The translations under genes and the position numbers were made by a program. Below, one piece after another: positions 17,964-26,633 of a stretch of 64,000 nt of DNA. The notes under the pieces are model-generated. The model ran no database searches. It was given only the letters and a program-made list of their open reading frames with translations, and was not told the DNA's origin. The DNA is from Lachnospiraceae bacterium (GTDB lineage: Bacteria; Bacillota; Clostridia; Lachnospirales; Lachnospiraceae), in the NCBI GenBank assembly GCA_017527205.1, contig JAFXQK010000008.1, positions 1 through 64,000 on the forward strand, read 5' to 3'. Within the stretch, counting starts at the first letter, position 1. Every line of letters begins with the position of its first letter.

Positions 17964-19535
17964 GTGGAGCTTATGAAGAAACAAGAGATAAAGAAATGGA
18001 TTATGGCGATGGCAATTCTATCGCTTACAATAAGTCTTGGAGCATGCGGACAGACGACCGGAACGACTTCGCAGAAATCGACGGAAGTCGAGATTTCAGT
18101 ATCTGATTCTTCGCAGGAAAACACGGCAGAAGAAAGTACGGAGGACATTCAAAACAAGGACGGAGAGGCTATAGAATCTGACGGTAAGCAAATGCCACCT
18201 GATGGTGAAAGACCCGGGGATCCGCCTGACAAGCCTGACGGAGAAAGGCCCGGAGACCCGCCTGACGGAGAGGGCGGCGGAACGCCTCCCGGAGGATTTG
18301 GCGGTGGAGGATTTGGCGGCGGAAGCAGTGCGGACGTCGATTATAATGCCGCAACGGAGATTACGGCAGCGGATGCGCAAACAGGGAAATCCTATGAAAG
18401 CAGCACGGCTGACGAAAGTGCACTCCTGATCAGCACGACGGATTCCGTTACGATCACGGACGTGACGGTAAAGAAGACCGGTGATTCCGATGGTGGAGAC
18501 AACTGTAACTTTTATGGATTGAATGCGGCCGTTCTGGTAAAGGATGGTGCGACAGCAACCATTACCGGAGCGACGATTACCTCTGACGCGGACGGCGCGA
18601 ACGGCGTGTTCTCCTATGGCGGTAACGGCGGAAAGAATGGTGCTGCGGGCGACGGAACGACGGTCATCATTTCTGATTCCGCGATCACGACGACGGGAGA
18701 CGGATCGGGCGGCATTATGACGACGGGCGGCGGCGTGACAAAGGCGAGCAATCTGACCGTAACCACAAGCGGAAGATCTTCCGCAGCAATCAGAACGGAC
18801 CGCGGCGGCGGAACGGTTATCGTGGACGGCGGAACCTATACGACAAACGGACTGGGATCACCCGCAATCTACTCCACGGCTGACGTTACGGTGTCAAATG
18901 CAACGCTGGTATCCAATCTGTCTGAGGGAACCTGCATTGAAGGGAAAAATTCCATCACGCTGATAAACTGTAACCTCACGGCAAATAACACAAAACGCAA
19001 CGGTAACGCGAAGTTCCTTGATTCCATCATGATCTACCAGTCCATGTCGGGAGATGCTGACAGCGGAACTTCTTCCTTCAACGTAATGGGCGGAACACTC
19101 ACCAGTAAGAGCGGACACATATTCCACGTGACAAATACAAATGCGATCATTAACCTTTCCGACGTAAAGATCGTGAATGAGGATTCCGCAAATGTTCTTC
19201 TGTCCGTATGTAATGACGGTTGGAGCGGAGCTTCGAACGTGGCAACCTTGAACGCGGACGGGCAGGAATTATCCGGAAACATTCTTGTTGGAAGCAATTC
19301 CACCCTCACCCTAAATCTGAAGAACGGATCCAGTTTTAGCGGCTCGATCTCAGGCAACATAACGAACGCGGCGGGGGATGTAGTCTCAACCGAAACGGGA
19401 ACCGTTGCGATAAGCATCGATGCAGACAGCACCTGGACCTTGACGGCAGACAGCTACGTTACCTCCATAGAGGGCAGCATGGATAACGTTAATACGAACG
19501 GATACGTTTTATACGTAAACGGAGTGGCACAATAA
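17964..19535 (+). CDS. Lipoprotein with carbohydrate-binding or beta-helix-like domain (523 aa)
   Basis: Lipoprotein signal with lipobox LGAC (C25), a Ser/Glu-rich stretch, and a repeat-bearing Pro/Gly linker (two GERPGDPPD units, then GGFGGGGFGGG) at about 75-118. A Thr/Ser/Gly/Asp-rich domain (about 125-523) follows, with repeating VTI/ATI-T-x-[AS]-x-I strands typical of right-handed parallel beta-helices. Similar clostridial proteins are annotated as carbohydrate-binding domain proteins. Exposed on the cell surface; no catalytic residues recognised. Probably co-expressed with the glycosidase downstream, although a strong hairpin lies between. Confidence 0.7.
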   Translation: MELMKKQEIKKWIMAMAILSLTISLGACGQTTGTTSQKSTEVEISVSDSSQENTAEESTEDIQNKDGEAIESDGKQMPPDGERPGDPPDKPDGERPGDPPDGEGGGTPPGGFGGGGFGGGSSADVDYNAATEITAADAQTGKSYESSTADESALLISTTDSVTITDVTVKKTGDSDGGDNCNFYGLNAAVLVKDGATATITGATITSDADGANGVFSYGGNGGKNGAAGDGTTVIISDSAITTTGDGSGGIMTTGGGVTKASNLTVTTSGRSSAAIRTDRGGGTVIVDGGTYTTNGLGSPAIYSTADVTVSNATLVSNLSEGTCIEGKNSITLINCNLTANNTKRNGNAKFLDSIMIYQSMSGDADSGTSSFNVMGGTLTSKSGHIFHVTNTNAIINLSDVKIVNEDSANVLLSVCNDGWSGASNVATLNADGQELSGNILVGSNSTLTLNLKNGSSFSGSISGNITNAAGDVVSTETGTVAISIDADSTWTLTADSYVTSIEGSMDNVNTNGYVLYVNGVAQ

Positions 19536-19551
19536 TTTTGCATCAAATGAG

Positions 19552-19581
19552 TGCCGCCGGTCATAAGCGTGACCGGCGGCA
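19552..19581 (+). terminator. Strong 12-bp hairpin between exported-protein genes
   Basis: TGCCGCCGGTCA (19552-19563) and TGACCGGCGGCA (19570-19581) are exact complements with a 6-nt loop. The following sequence, TTCTTC, is only mildly T-rich, so it may terminate partially or protect mRNA ends. Confidence 0.65.
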
Positions 19582-19608
19582 TTCTTCGGATGAAAGGATG
19601 GCGGATAA

Positions 19609-20547
19609 ATGAAAAAGCACGTCTGTACGATAGGATTTGCATTGCTTCTTTCCGTGTTTACGGTCTATGTCGTTTTGGATACGTTCGTGCTCGGCGCGGT
19701 CTATGACAGTAACGCAAGCAAGGTAAACAATGCCATGTTTGAAGAGAAAGACGTTGCCGCAAAGGAATTGCCGTCCTCAGACGCGGAAGAGAAAATTACC
19801 ATGCCCAATGAAAAATCCACGGTTATGGCAGATTATGAAAATGAAAACGTTACCATTGCGCTCTCGGAATATGAGCGTTTTAATACAAAGATCCACGTGG
19901 CGGAGGTATGGCTTGCGTCTGCCGAATATCTAAAAACGGCGTTAGCCAATAATGCCTACGGAAAAAACATTTCGGAGAAGACCTCCTCGATCGCAAAGAA
20001 CAATGGAGCGATCCTGGCCATCAACGGGGATAATTACGGCTCGAGGGAAAAAGGATACGTGATCAGAAATGGCATTGTATACCGCGGTGCTGCAAACGGG
20101 TCAGAGGTTCTCTGCCTGTATGCTGACGGAACGATGGAGGTTGTGAGCGACCGTGAGTTTACGGCGGAGGAATTGGTAGGAAAGGGCGTTTGGCAGGCAT
20201 TTACCTTTGGACCTGCACTGATCGAGAACGGGAAGATTACCGTTACTGAGAATGATGAGGTAGGGATAGCCATGGCCAGCAATCCGCGAACCGCAATGGG
20301 ATGGATCGACGTCAATCATTACGTGTTTGTAGTGTCTGATGGAAGGACGAGGGAAAGTGAGGGCCTGAGTCTGTATGAACTCGCGGAATTTCTTGAGGAA
20401 TTGGGTGTACAAACTGCCTATAATCTGGATGGCGGAGGGTCCTCCACGATGTACTTTAATGGAAAAGTAATCAACAATCCCACCACAAATGGGAGGATTA
20501 AGGAAAGGGGCGTGACGGACATTGTTTACGTCGGAGACGGAACTTAA
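19609..20547 (+). CDS. Phosphodiester glycosidase family protein (NAGPA/DUF2233-like, 312 aa)
   Basis: An N-terminal membrane helix (about 5-26) anchors an outer domain with the PF09992 signature: AILAINGDNYG, TFGPALIENG, NPRTAMGWID, VSDGR, and NLDGGGSSTMYFNG near the C-terminus. The family removes GlcNAc from phosphodiesters or processes cell-wall glycans; the substrate here is unknown. Its end overlaps the next small membrane gene by about 26 nt. Confidence 0.88.
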   Translation: MKKHVCTIGFALLLSVFTVYVVLDTFVLGAVYDSNASKVNNAMFEEKDVAAKELPSSDAEEKITMPNEKSTVMADYENENVTIALSEYERFNTKIHVAEVWLASAEYLKTALANNAYGKNISEKTSSIAKNNGAILAINGDNYGSREKGYVIRNGIVYRGAANGSEVLCLYADGTMEVVSDREFTAEELVGKGVWQAFTFGPALIENGKITVTENDEVGIAMASNPRTAMGWIDVNHYVFVVSDGRTRESEGLSLYELAEFLEELGVQTAYNLDGGGSSTMYFNGKVINNPTTNGRIKERGVTDIVYVGDGT

Positions 20548-20905
20548 AAGGAATCTGTTATGGAACGTATGCGCCACCGTTTTCCTTGCGCTTTTTGGAG
20601 CCATCTACGAGAAATTTAGTCATGAGGTGTATTCCTACCACATGATTTATGCCTTTGCGATTCCGCTACTTTTGGGAGTGCTGCCGGACGCGGTGCTTTT
20701 GCTGAGAAAAAGGCATGTTGGCAGGGGAGCGCTTAGTTTATGGAATTACGGAATTGCGATGCTTAGCGTTGGCAGCGTGTTTCAGGGGGCACTGGAGATT
20801 TATGGCACGACGAATTCCCTTTCGATCGTCTATCCGATCGCGGGCGGCGCCTTGCTTCTTGCCGGCATGCTCTGTCATTTTGCATCAAAATGCACCGACA
20901 AATGA
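20522..20905 (+). CDS. Small four-helix membrane protein (about 127 aa)
   Basis: Four hydrophobic segments (about 11-28, 38-55, 68-86, 96-116 of the long form) with short polar loops; no family recognised. The start is uncertain: the frame opens at TTG 20522 inside the preceding gene, and there is no in-frame ATG before the second helix. Translational coupling with the glycosidase gene is likely. Confidence 0.6.
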   Translation: MFTSETELKRNLLWNVCATVFLALFGAIYEKFSHEVYSYHMIYAFAIPLLLGVLPDAVLLLRKRHVGRGALSLWNYGIAMLSVGSVFQGALEIYGTTNSLSIVYPIAGGALLLAGMLCHFASKCTDK

Positions 20906-20986
20906 ATTTTTGAAAAGCATATTTTGTAGATCAGAAGAATTTGGATGAAACATGCAAGGTAATTCAGAAGAATGTCGTAAAAACTC

Positions 20987-21015
20987 TTGACAGCTAATTT
21001 AAATTAGCATATTAT
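20987..21015 (+). promoter_or_regulatory. Promoter with TetR-type palindromic operator
   Basis: TTGACA (20987-20992), 17-bp spacer, TATTAT (21010-21015). GCTAATTTAAATTAGC (20993-21008) is a perfect 16-bp palindrome filling the spacer; GCTAA/TTAGC half-sites recur at 21017-21034. The expected repressor is the TetR protein just downstream. Confidence 0.85.
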
Positions 21016-21057
21016 TTAGCTAAATGAAATTAGCCAAACTAAGAGGTGACAAACAAT

Positions 21058-21675
21058 ATGGATACAAAGCAAAGGATTCTTGATGAAGCGCTGACGTTAT
21101 TTTCGGAAAAAGGGTATGCCAACGTTTTTGTAAACGATATAGCGGAGAAGGTCGGGATCAAAGCACCTTCATTGTATAAACATTACAAAAACAAGCAGGC
21201 TATTTTTGATGCGATCATCGCTGAAATGAATCACAGATTTAAGCAGCAGGCACATACCTTAAGCATCAACGGTACCGATCCGACCACGGACGCTGAAGTA
21301 TATAAAAACATGGATGAAGATCATCTGGTTAAACTGGGAAACGATCTTTTTACGTATTATCTTCATGACAGTTATACCAAGCGCTTCCGGAAGATGCTGA
21401 CCCTTGAACAGTTTCAGGATCAAGAACTTGCAAAGGTGTACTCTGATCAATATTTTGATATGCCGTTAACCTACCAGGGGATGCTTCTTGGATTGCTGGT
21501 CGCCCAGGGATTACTTGCAGCAGATGACGTTCCGGTAATGACGCTTCAGTTTTATGCTCCCATATATATGCTTCTTACGGTTTGCGACAGGGAGCCAGAG
21601 AGAGAACAGGAAGCGCTTAAGCTGATGGAAAAGCATATCCGACAGTTTGATAAACTTTATGGGAGGAATTTCTGA
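21058..21675 (+). CDS. TetR/AcrR-family repressor (205 aa)
   Basis: N-terminal HTH (about 5-50) with ILDEALTLFSEKGY and VNDIAEKVGIKAPSLYKHYK, followed by a helical ligand domain. I chose ATG 21058 over the in-frame GTG at 21046 because AGAGGTG is spaced correctly for 21058 and would overlap the GTG. It probably represses its own gene and the flavodoxin-like oxidoreductase overlapping its stop. Confidence 0.88.
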   Translation: MDTKQRILDEALTLFSEKGYANVFVNDIAEKVGIKAPSLYKHYKNKQAIFDAIIAEMNHRFKQQAHTLSINGTDPTTDAEVYKNMDEDHLVKLGNDLFTYYLHDSYTKRFRKMLTLEQFQDQELAKVYSDQYFDMPLTYQGMLLGLLVAQGLLAADDVPVMTLQFYAPIYMLLTVCDREPEREQEALKLMEKHIRQFDKLYGRNF

Positions 21676-22397
21676 TGAGAATAACGGTGATTAACGGTAC
21701 GGAAAAACAGGGTGTTACGTTTCGGCTCAAAGAGATTTTTTTGGATGAATTAAGAGATCGGGCAGAGATCACAGAGTTTTATCTGCCTAAGGATTGCCCG
21801 GGTTTCTGCGTTGGGTGTACTGCCTGCTTTCGTACGTACGAGAATAAGTGCAAGGATGCCGAGTACGTACAGAAAATCGAGAAAGCATTGCTATCGGCGG
21901 ATCTTCTTGTCTTTATGTCACCAGCCTATGTCTTCCATACAACAGGTGCCATGAAAGCGATGTTGGATCACTTTGGATATCGCTGGATGCCGCACAGACC
22001 TGCAAAGGAAATGTTTGGCAAGCGTGCAGTCATCATCACTCAGTGTCTGGGCGCAGGGGGCAGATCGGCTGCAAAAGATATCAAAGACAGCCTTTCATGG
22101 TGGGGTGTCAGTGACATCAGGGTATGCAGCTTTAAACTGATGAGCGAGATCGATTGGGGAAAGATTGCAGAAAAAAAGAGAAAGCAAATGACGGCAAAGC
22201 TGGTTAATGTTGCAGATAAGATAAGACATATGGATTTTTCACGGCCTGCGAGAACAAATCTTACAACCAAATGCAAATTCTATGCTGTAAGAATGCTGCA
22301 GACAGGGCTTGGGAAAAAAGATCCGGAATACACGGATTACAAGTATTGGAAGAGTAATGGCTGGATCGATAAGACTAGACCGTGGAGATTAAATTGA
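21675..22397 (+). CDS. Flavodoxin-fold NAD(P)H-dependent oxidoreductase with ferredoxin-like Cys motif (240 aa)
   Basis: ITVINGTEKQGVTFRLK is an FMN-phosphate loop; MSPAYVFHTTGAMKAMLDHF is the flavodoxin core. CPGFCVGCTACFRTYENKC (about 38-58) carries clustered cysteines typical of the iron-sulfur flavoprotein family. It starts at the base after the TetR stop codon begins (TGATG overlap), so they form an operon; a role in detoxifying the TetR ligand, such as a quinone or nitro compound, is plausible. Confidence 0.8.
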   Translation: MRITVINGTEKQGVTFRLKEIFLDELRDRAEITEFYLPKDCPGFCVGCTACFRTYENKCKDAEYVQKIEKALLSADLLVFMSPAYVFHTTGAMKAMLDHFGYRWMPHRPAKEMFGKRAVIITQCLGAGGRSAAKDIKDSLSWWGVSDIRVCSFKLMSEIDWGKIAEKKRKQMTAKLVNVADKIRHMDFSRPARTNLTTKCKFYAVRMLQTGLGKKDPEYTDYKYWKSNGWIDKTRPWRLN

Positions 22398-22473
22398 CTT
22401 AATTGACTTAATTGAAATATGAATTTAAATCGTTTTTCCACTAAAATACGGTATATAGGACGTAAGGGAATTT

Positions 22474-23058
22474 ATGGAAGGGGGTGAGCTTTTGGAGGAT
22501 GGGGAAATCGTGGACCTATATTTGGCGCGAAATGAAAATGCCATAGTGATGACGGAAGAAAAATATGGCAGGAGCCTTCGAAAGATCATCTCCTCAGTAC
22601 TGGATGATGAGGCATGCAAGGAATGTGAGAATGATGTTTATCTGCGTGCATGGAATTTGATTCCTCCGAATGAGCCAAGAGATCATTTCTTTGCCTTTCT
22701 TGGAAAGCTTGCCAGAAACCTTGCCATTGACGAGTGGCGAAGGACGAATGCGCAAAAGAGAAAGGCGACGATGATCGAACTGTCTGAAGAATTGCAGGAG
22801 TGCATGCCGGCTGGAAATAGCGTGGAGGGCGAGATTCTTTCTGGTGAATTGAAGAAAACGATCAATTCCTTTTTGAGTACAAAGAGTCAGACGGAACGCA
22901 AGATTTTTCTCCGAAGATATTGGTATTTTGACACTGTCCCTGAAATCAGCAATAGATACGGATACACGCAGGGAAAGGTAAAGTCAGCATTGCATCGCAT
23001 GAGGGGAGAGCTTAAGGGAGTTTTGGAAAAGGAGGGGTATTTTTATGACGACAATTGA
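22474..23058 (+). CDS. ECF-type sigma factor (194 aa)
   Basis: Region 2 lies at about 25-95 (DEACKECENDVYLRAWNLI, FLGKLARNLAIDEWRR) and region 4 at about 130-185 (FLRRYWYFDTVPEISNRYGY and SALHRMRGELK). Overlaps the next gene by 14 nt, which fits a sigma/anti-sigma operon. Stretch 22398-22473 is short and shows only a weak promoter-like AT-rich segment. Confidence 0.88.
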   Translation: MEGGELLEDGEIVDLYLARNENAIVMTEEKYGRSLRKIISSVLDDEACKECENDVYLRAWNLIPPNEPRDHFFAFLGKLARNLAIDEWRRTNAQKRKATMIELSEELQECMPAGNSVEGEILSGELKKTINSFLSTKSQTERKIFLRRYWYFDTVPEISNRYGYTQGKVKSALHRMRGELKGVLEKEGYFYDDN

Positions 23059-23962
23059 TCTTTTGGTTGCCATCGGCGAGGCAGAGGAATGCTATGTGGA
23101 AGAGGCTGACGATTCAGATGTCGAAGCATATCAAAGCATCATGGGAAAACGCCATGCGATGATCAAATGGATCGGTATTGCCGCAACGATTTTTGTTATG
23201 GTCGGAGTCGCTTGGTTATATGCCGATGGCGGGCGTATTTTCCGAAAAAATTCCGACATTCAGGAAGAAAGTAATGTTTCCTATCAAAAGGCTGTTGCCG
23301 AGGAGTATGCATTGGAGATTGATCCCCCAATAACAAGTGCCGAGGAGAGAAGCTCTGACAGAGAAGAGACCATTGCAGTGGAAGATGCTGGGGAAAACGC
23401 CTTTGACAGATATAAGCCCGCGAATGAAGAGTATCAGCAGGAAGAGTATCGACAGAAAGAATACATAGAGACGGTGATGATTTCTTCTTTTGAGGGAACT
23501 GCCAGTGATGAGGAAACGACGATAGCTGCTGCAAAAATCAGCGGTGACAAGGCGATTGAAAATGGTAATGTTTGGATGTCTCCTTCTTTAAGCGGAGCAA
23601 TAGCCTGTTATGGTGACCATGAGGAGTACCGTTATCGCGTTTTTGTGGAACTGTTTCAGGATGGTCAGCAGATTTCTAATGACGGGGAAGTGGCAAAAAA
23701 GGATGTACAACGGCTCATTGATTTGGGATATGTTGTTGCCATGGAAACCTGCTCCGACGGAGAAATCACGCAAACCTATTTCACGATTCATGCCACGGCA
23801 GATCAGGTAAAAAACTTTGTGGCGGACGCGAAGGTAGGATATGCGCTCTGGCTTTATGACGAGCGCGTTGAAGCGAATGAAAATGTGACGGGGACTGTAA
23901 ATGTGTGGTATGGAGGCGTGAATGCCGCGACGGATGAAGTTCCTGACGGAGGGCGGAAATAA
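23045..23962 (+). CDS. Single-pass membrane protein, probable anti-sigma partner (305 aa)
   Basis: A short acidic cytoplasmic N-terminus of about 38 residues is followed by one helix (about 40-58, IKWIGIAATIFVMVGVAWLY). The outer domain is Glu-rich, then holds a compact module (about 200-290) with YRYRVFVELF, DVQRLIDLGYVV and TADQVKNFVADAKVGYALWL. No named family recognised. Position after the ECF gene and topology suggest it holds the sigma factor at the membrane. Confidence 0.7.
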   Translation: MTTIDLLVAIGEAEECYVEEADDSDVEAYQSIMGKRHAMIKWIGIAATIFVMVGVAWLYADGGRIFRKNSDIQEESNVSYQKAVAEEYALEIDPPITSAEERSSDREETIAVEDAGENAFDRYKPANEEYQQEEYRQKEYIETVMISSFEGTASDEETTIAAAKISGDKAIENGNVWMSPSLSGAIACYGDHEEYRYRVFVELFQDGQQISNDGEVAKKDVQRLIDLGYVVAMETCSDGEITQTYFTIHATADQVKNFVADAKVGYALWLYDERVEANENVTGTVNVWYGGVNAATDEVPDGGRK

Positions 23963-24007
23963 ACGGACTTGAATGAGCGGAATTCACGAAAAAGGAGGTG
24001 CGGTCTT

Positions 24008-25399
24008 ATGAAAAAAAGAGCATGGTTGACTGGGTGTTTCGTTATGCTCCTTTGCATGGCAGGATGCGGGTCACCAAGCATTGAGGTGTCTGACGGGAAG
24101 GAGCCCTTGACAGTGAGTGAAATCACCACGAAAGAAGATGAGAAGCCTGTGGGGGTCGCTGGTTCTAAGGAGCCAAAGGACAAGGACGGCATGGTCTCAG
24201 CACTTGGCGACAACGGAGAGCTTTTGAAGGAAGGGTCTCTTTGCGGTTTTCAGTATCAGCTTGGCGAGAACGAGGACTATGATTCAAACTATAAGGATCG
24301 GGGGTATTATCGCTACGAGAATGATGCGAGGGCTCCCTTGGTTCTAGAGCTTTGCAGCGGTGAGCATTCTACGGGTGGTTACGGGATAAGCATCGTGAAT
24401 ATGGAGGCAGACGAGGCGGGGAATCTTTGTGTGACCGTCGAGGAAATGGCGCCGGATCTGGGAGCCGTGGTGACGGAAGCGTTTACTTATCCCAAGGTGA
24501 CCTTGCTGATTTATGAAGAAACAAAAATGCCAGGTAGCGTGACGGTAAAAACAACCGGCGGGGCAGAGTTTCCTTTCCTTGGAAGCATGCCGCCAAGGTC
24601 TGAAACGGAGGATAAAAACTCTGCGAAGCAGGATGAAAATGCATGGAAGAAGCTTGTATTTGCACCGCCAGAAGGTGCGTACTGCAACATTTCCCTGAGT
24701 CTCCCGGAGGACTGGGATTATAGCTGGGGGCAATCAGAGGACGTTCCGGTGAGTGACGTCAGCATAGGGATTTATCCAAAAGCAGAAGGAGATGCGAACG
24801 GAAGCATCACCATAGAATATGTCAGGGGTTTTGGCGTTTGCGGAACGGGACTTGTTTCGGAGAAAACAACCTTTAACGAGCATGATGCTTATGTGGGAAC
24901 CTATGACAACCATCCTTATTGGGATTTTATTTCCCTTGAAAGTCCCTATGAGGGCTGCGTGATCATAAACGGCGCAGGAGGAACATGGTTTGAAAAATAC
25001 AAGGATGAGCTGTCGGAGATTTTGGCCACGGTGGAGTTTGAGATTGTCACATGTGACGGAGTGCCGCGTAAAGATTTTTCGGAAAAAGATGCCGGTGAGA
25101 TTTATATGAAGGATCTGACGGAGAGTGATGTTGTCGTGTCAACTGATGGTGTGAAATATGTTAAAAATCAGCTTTTAGTCTCGGCAAAAATGGATTGCAC
25201 CAGGGAGAAGATGGAGAATCTTGGGTCAGCCTATGGATTTGAGATTGTTGGGTATATCGAGCTGACACAGGATTATCAGATTGAGTTTACGAGGGACATG
25301 GAAGAGGCAGATCTGCTGAAAATGATTAAGATCTTGGAGGAAGAAGACTGCATTTCCATGTGTACGCTGAATTATGTCATGGACATAGCAATTGATTAG
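24008..25399 (+). CDS. Lipoprotein with propeptide-inhibitor-like C-terminus (463 aa)
   Basis: AAAGGAGG precedes ATG 24008, and the lipobox CMAGC places the modified Cys at residue 20. The middle region has no recognised family. The last 80 residues (NQLLVSAKMDCT..LGSAYGFEIVGY.....LLKMIKILEEEDCI..NYVMDI) resemble the prodomain or inhibitor fold of subtilisin-like S8 proteases. Third gene of the sigma operon; possibly part of a secreted-protease sensing circuit (inferred). Confidence 0.68.
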   Translation: MKKRAWLTGCFVMLLCMAGCGSPSIEVSDGKEPLTVSEITTKEDEKPVGVAGSKEPKDKDGMVSALGDNGELLKEGSLCGFQYQLGENEDYDSNYKDRGYYRYENDARAPLVLELCSGEHSTGGYGISIVNMEADEAGNLCVTVEEMAPDLGAVVTEAFTYPKVTLLIYEETKMPGSVTVKTTGGAEFPFLGSMPPRSETEDKNSAKQDENAWKKLVFAPPEGAYCNISLSLPEDWDYSWGQSEDVPVSDVSIGIYPKAEGDANGSITIEYVRGFGVCGTGLVSEKTTFNEHDAYVGTYDNHPYWDFISLESPYEGCVIINGAGGTWFEKYKDELSEILATVEFEIVTCDGVPRKDFSEKDAGEIYMKDLTESDVVVSTDGVKYVKNQLLVSAKMDCTREKMENLGSAYGFEIVGYIELTQDYQIEFTRDMEEADLLKMIKILEEEDCISMCTLNYVMDIAID

Positions 25400-25419
25400 G
25401 CATTTGGATTGATGGAAAA

Positions 25420-25500
25420 CATAGAGTAGACAAGTCACATAAATAATGATATATTGTCCTTAAGGGCAAAGGAGTCTTAAAAGGCTGCTTTGTCTTTTTT
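25420..25500 (+). repeat. 80-bp intergenic repeat with terminator, left copy
   Basis: Starts ATAGAGTAGACAAGTCA and runs through AATGATATATTGTCCTTAAG to a terminator (GGCAAAG...CTTTGTC plus seven T). Nearly identical to 39197-39279. In the right copy the first bases are the last codons of the kinase-like gene (IIE-stop); here the same bases have no gene in front, only a short ATG-GAAAAC stub. Confidence 0.82.
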
Positions 25501-25556
25501 TACGTAAATTTAGATCTGTTTTGGAATGTATTTAGGGTATCTACCGGAGGAATAAA

Positions 25557-26480
25557 ATGAATTCAAGGCAATTACAATATGTGATAACGCTTGCGGAGAC
25601 AAAAAGTTTTTCTGAAGCTGCGGAAAAACTGATGGTATCCCAACCTTCGCTGAGTCAGCTGATATCCAAGCTGGAAGATGAAATAGGCGTACAACTATTT
25701 GAACGAACGGTGCCTCTTACCATCACTTATGCAGGGGAAGTGTATGTAAATACGGCGAAGAAAATACTGAGTGAAGAGGCGGAAATGCAAGATACCATGG
25801 CTTATCTGCGCGGTGATAATGCAGGGAAGCTCAAGATTGCAACGGGGTACTTAAATGCCGTTGCTGTTTTGCCAGAGTTGATTGCCGGATTTCAAAGATC
25901 TCATCCAAATGTCCAGATAGAGATTTTTGAGGACATTGAACCAAATCTAAAACCTCTGGTAGATAGCGGCAAAGTGGATTTGGTCTTAGCAACCAGTCAG
26001 TTTGATTCTGCTGGTTATGAGAAGGTGCTGATTGGTGAAGAACAATACCTATTTGCCATACCGAAAAGTTTTGGAACCTTTGGTGGCAGCGACATAGATA
26101 AAGATACAGACTATCCGAATGACAGGACGGTTAGGCCGCTCAATGTTGCCATGCTTGAAAATATACCAATTATCAGATTGCAACAAAATACATACATCCG
26201 AGGATTGGTGGATAGTTTATATGAGATTCATCACATCAAGCCCAGGAGCACGATCGAATGTACGACGGCAATAGGAGCTTATAGTATGGCGAAAGCTGGA
26301 TTGGGCGCCACCATGGTATCCTATAGCATGTACAAGTATGATTATTCTTATAAGCTAAATTATTATTCCATGAGTGAAGTAAAACTACGGAGATTGGTCT
26401 CCATCGTTTATGACAAAAGGAAGTATCTGTCAAACCTGGCGCAGGAATTTATAGACGTTGGCAAACAATATTATAAGTAG
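25557..26480 (+). CDS. LysR-family transcriptional regulator (307 aa)
   Basis: N-terminal winged HTH (1-60; MNSRQLQYVITLAETKSFSE, SQPSLSQLISKLEDEIGVQL) and a periplasmic-binding-type effector domain (about 90-300). First gene of the catabolic island and same strand as the importer operon, so most likely its regulator, with a catabolite as co-inducer. Ribosome binding site CCGGAGGAA is 6 nt upstream. Confidence 0.9.
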   Translation: MNSRQLQYVITLAETKSFSEAAEKLMVSQPSLSQLISKLEDEIGVQLFERTVPLTITYAGEVYVNTAKKILSEEAEMQDTMAYLRGDNAGKLKIATGYLNAVAVLPELIAGFQRSHPNVQIEIFEDIEPNLKPLVDSGKVDLVLATSQFDSAGYEKVLIGEEQYLFAIPKSFGTFGGSDIDKDTDYPNDRTVRPLNVAMLENIPIIRLQQNTYIRGLVDSLYEIHHIKPRSTIECTTAIGAYSMAKAGLGATMVSYSMYKYDYSYKLNYYSMSEVKLRRLVSIVYDKRKYLSNLAQEFIDVGKQYYK

Positions 26481-26511
26481 ATGCTTATAATCGAGATAAG
26501 TATTTTGGTAT

Positions 26512-26614
26512 TTGCTTTTCTAAACATGCAATGATATTATTTGTCTCATCAAACAAAACACATCACAGATGAGACAAACAAAGGAGTTTGTGCCTATGGC
26601 ACAAACTCTTTTTT
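26512..26614 (+). promoter_or_regulatory. Promoter, palindrome and attenuator-like terminator before the importer operon
   Basis: TTGCTT (26512-26517), 17 bp, TATTAT (26535-26540). TTTGTCTCATC (26540-26550) and GATGAGACAAA (26568-26578) are exact 11-bp complements overlapping the start of transcription. Then GAGTTTGTGCC (26584-26594)-TAT-GGCACAAACTC (26598-26608) and a T-run make a perfect terminator just before the ribosome binding site. The operon must be read through this terminator, so attenuation or an unseen second promoter is implied. Confidence 0.72.
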
Positions 26615-26633
26615 GTTTGAGAAGGAGGCAACA

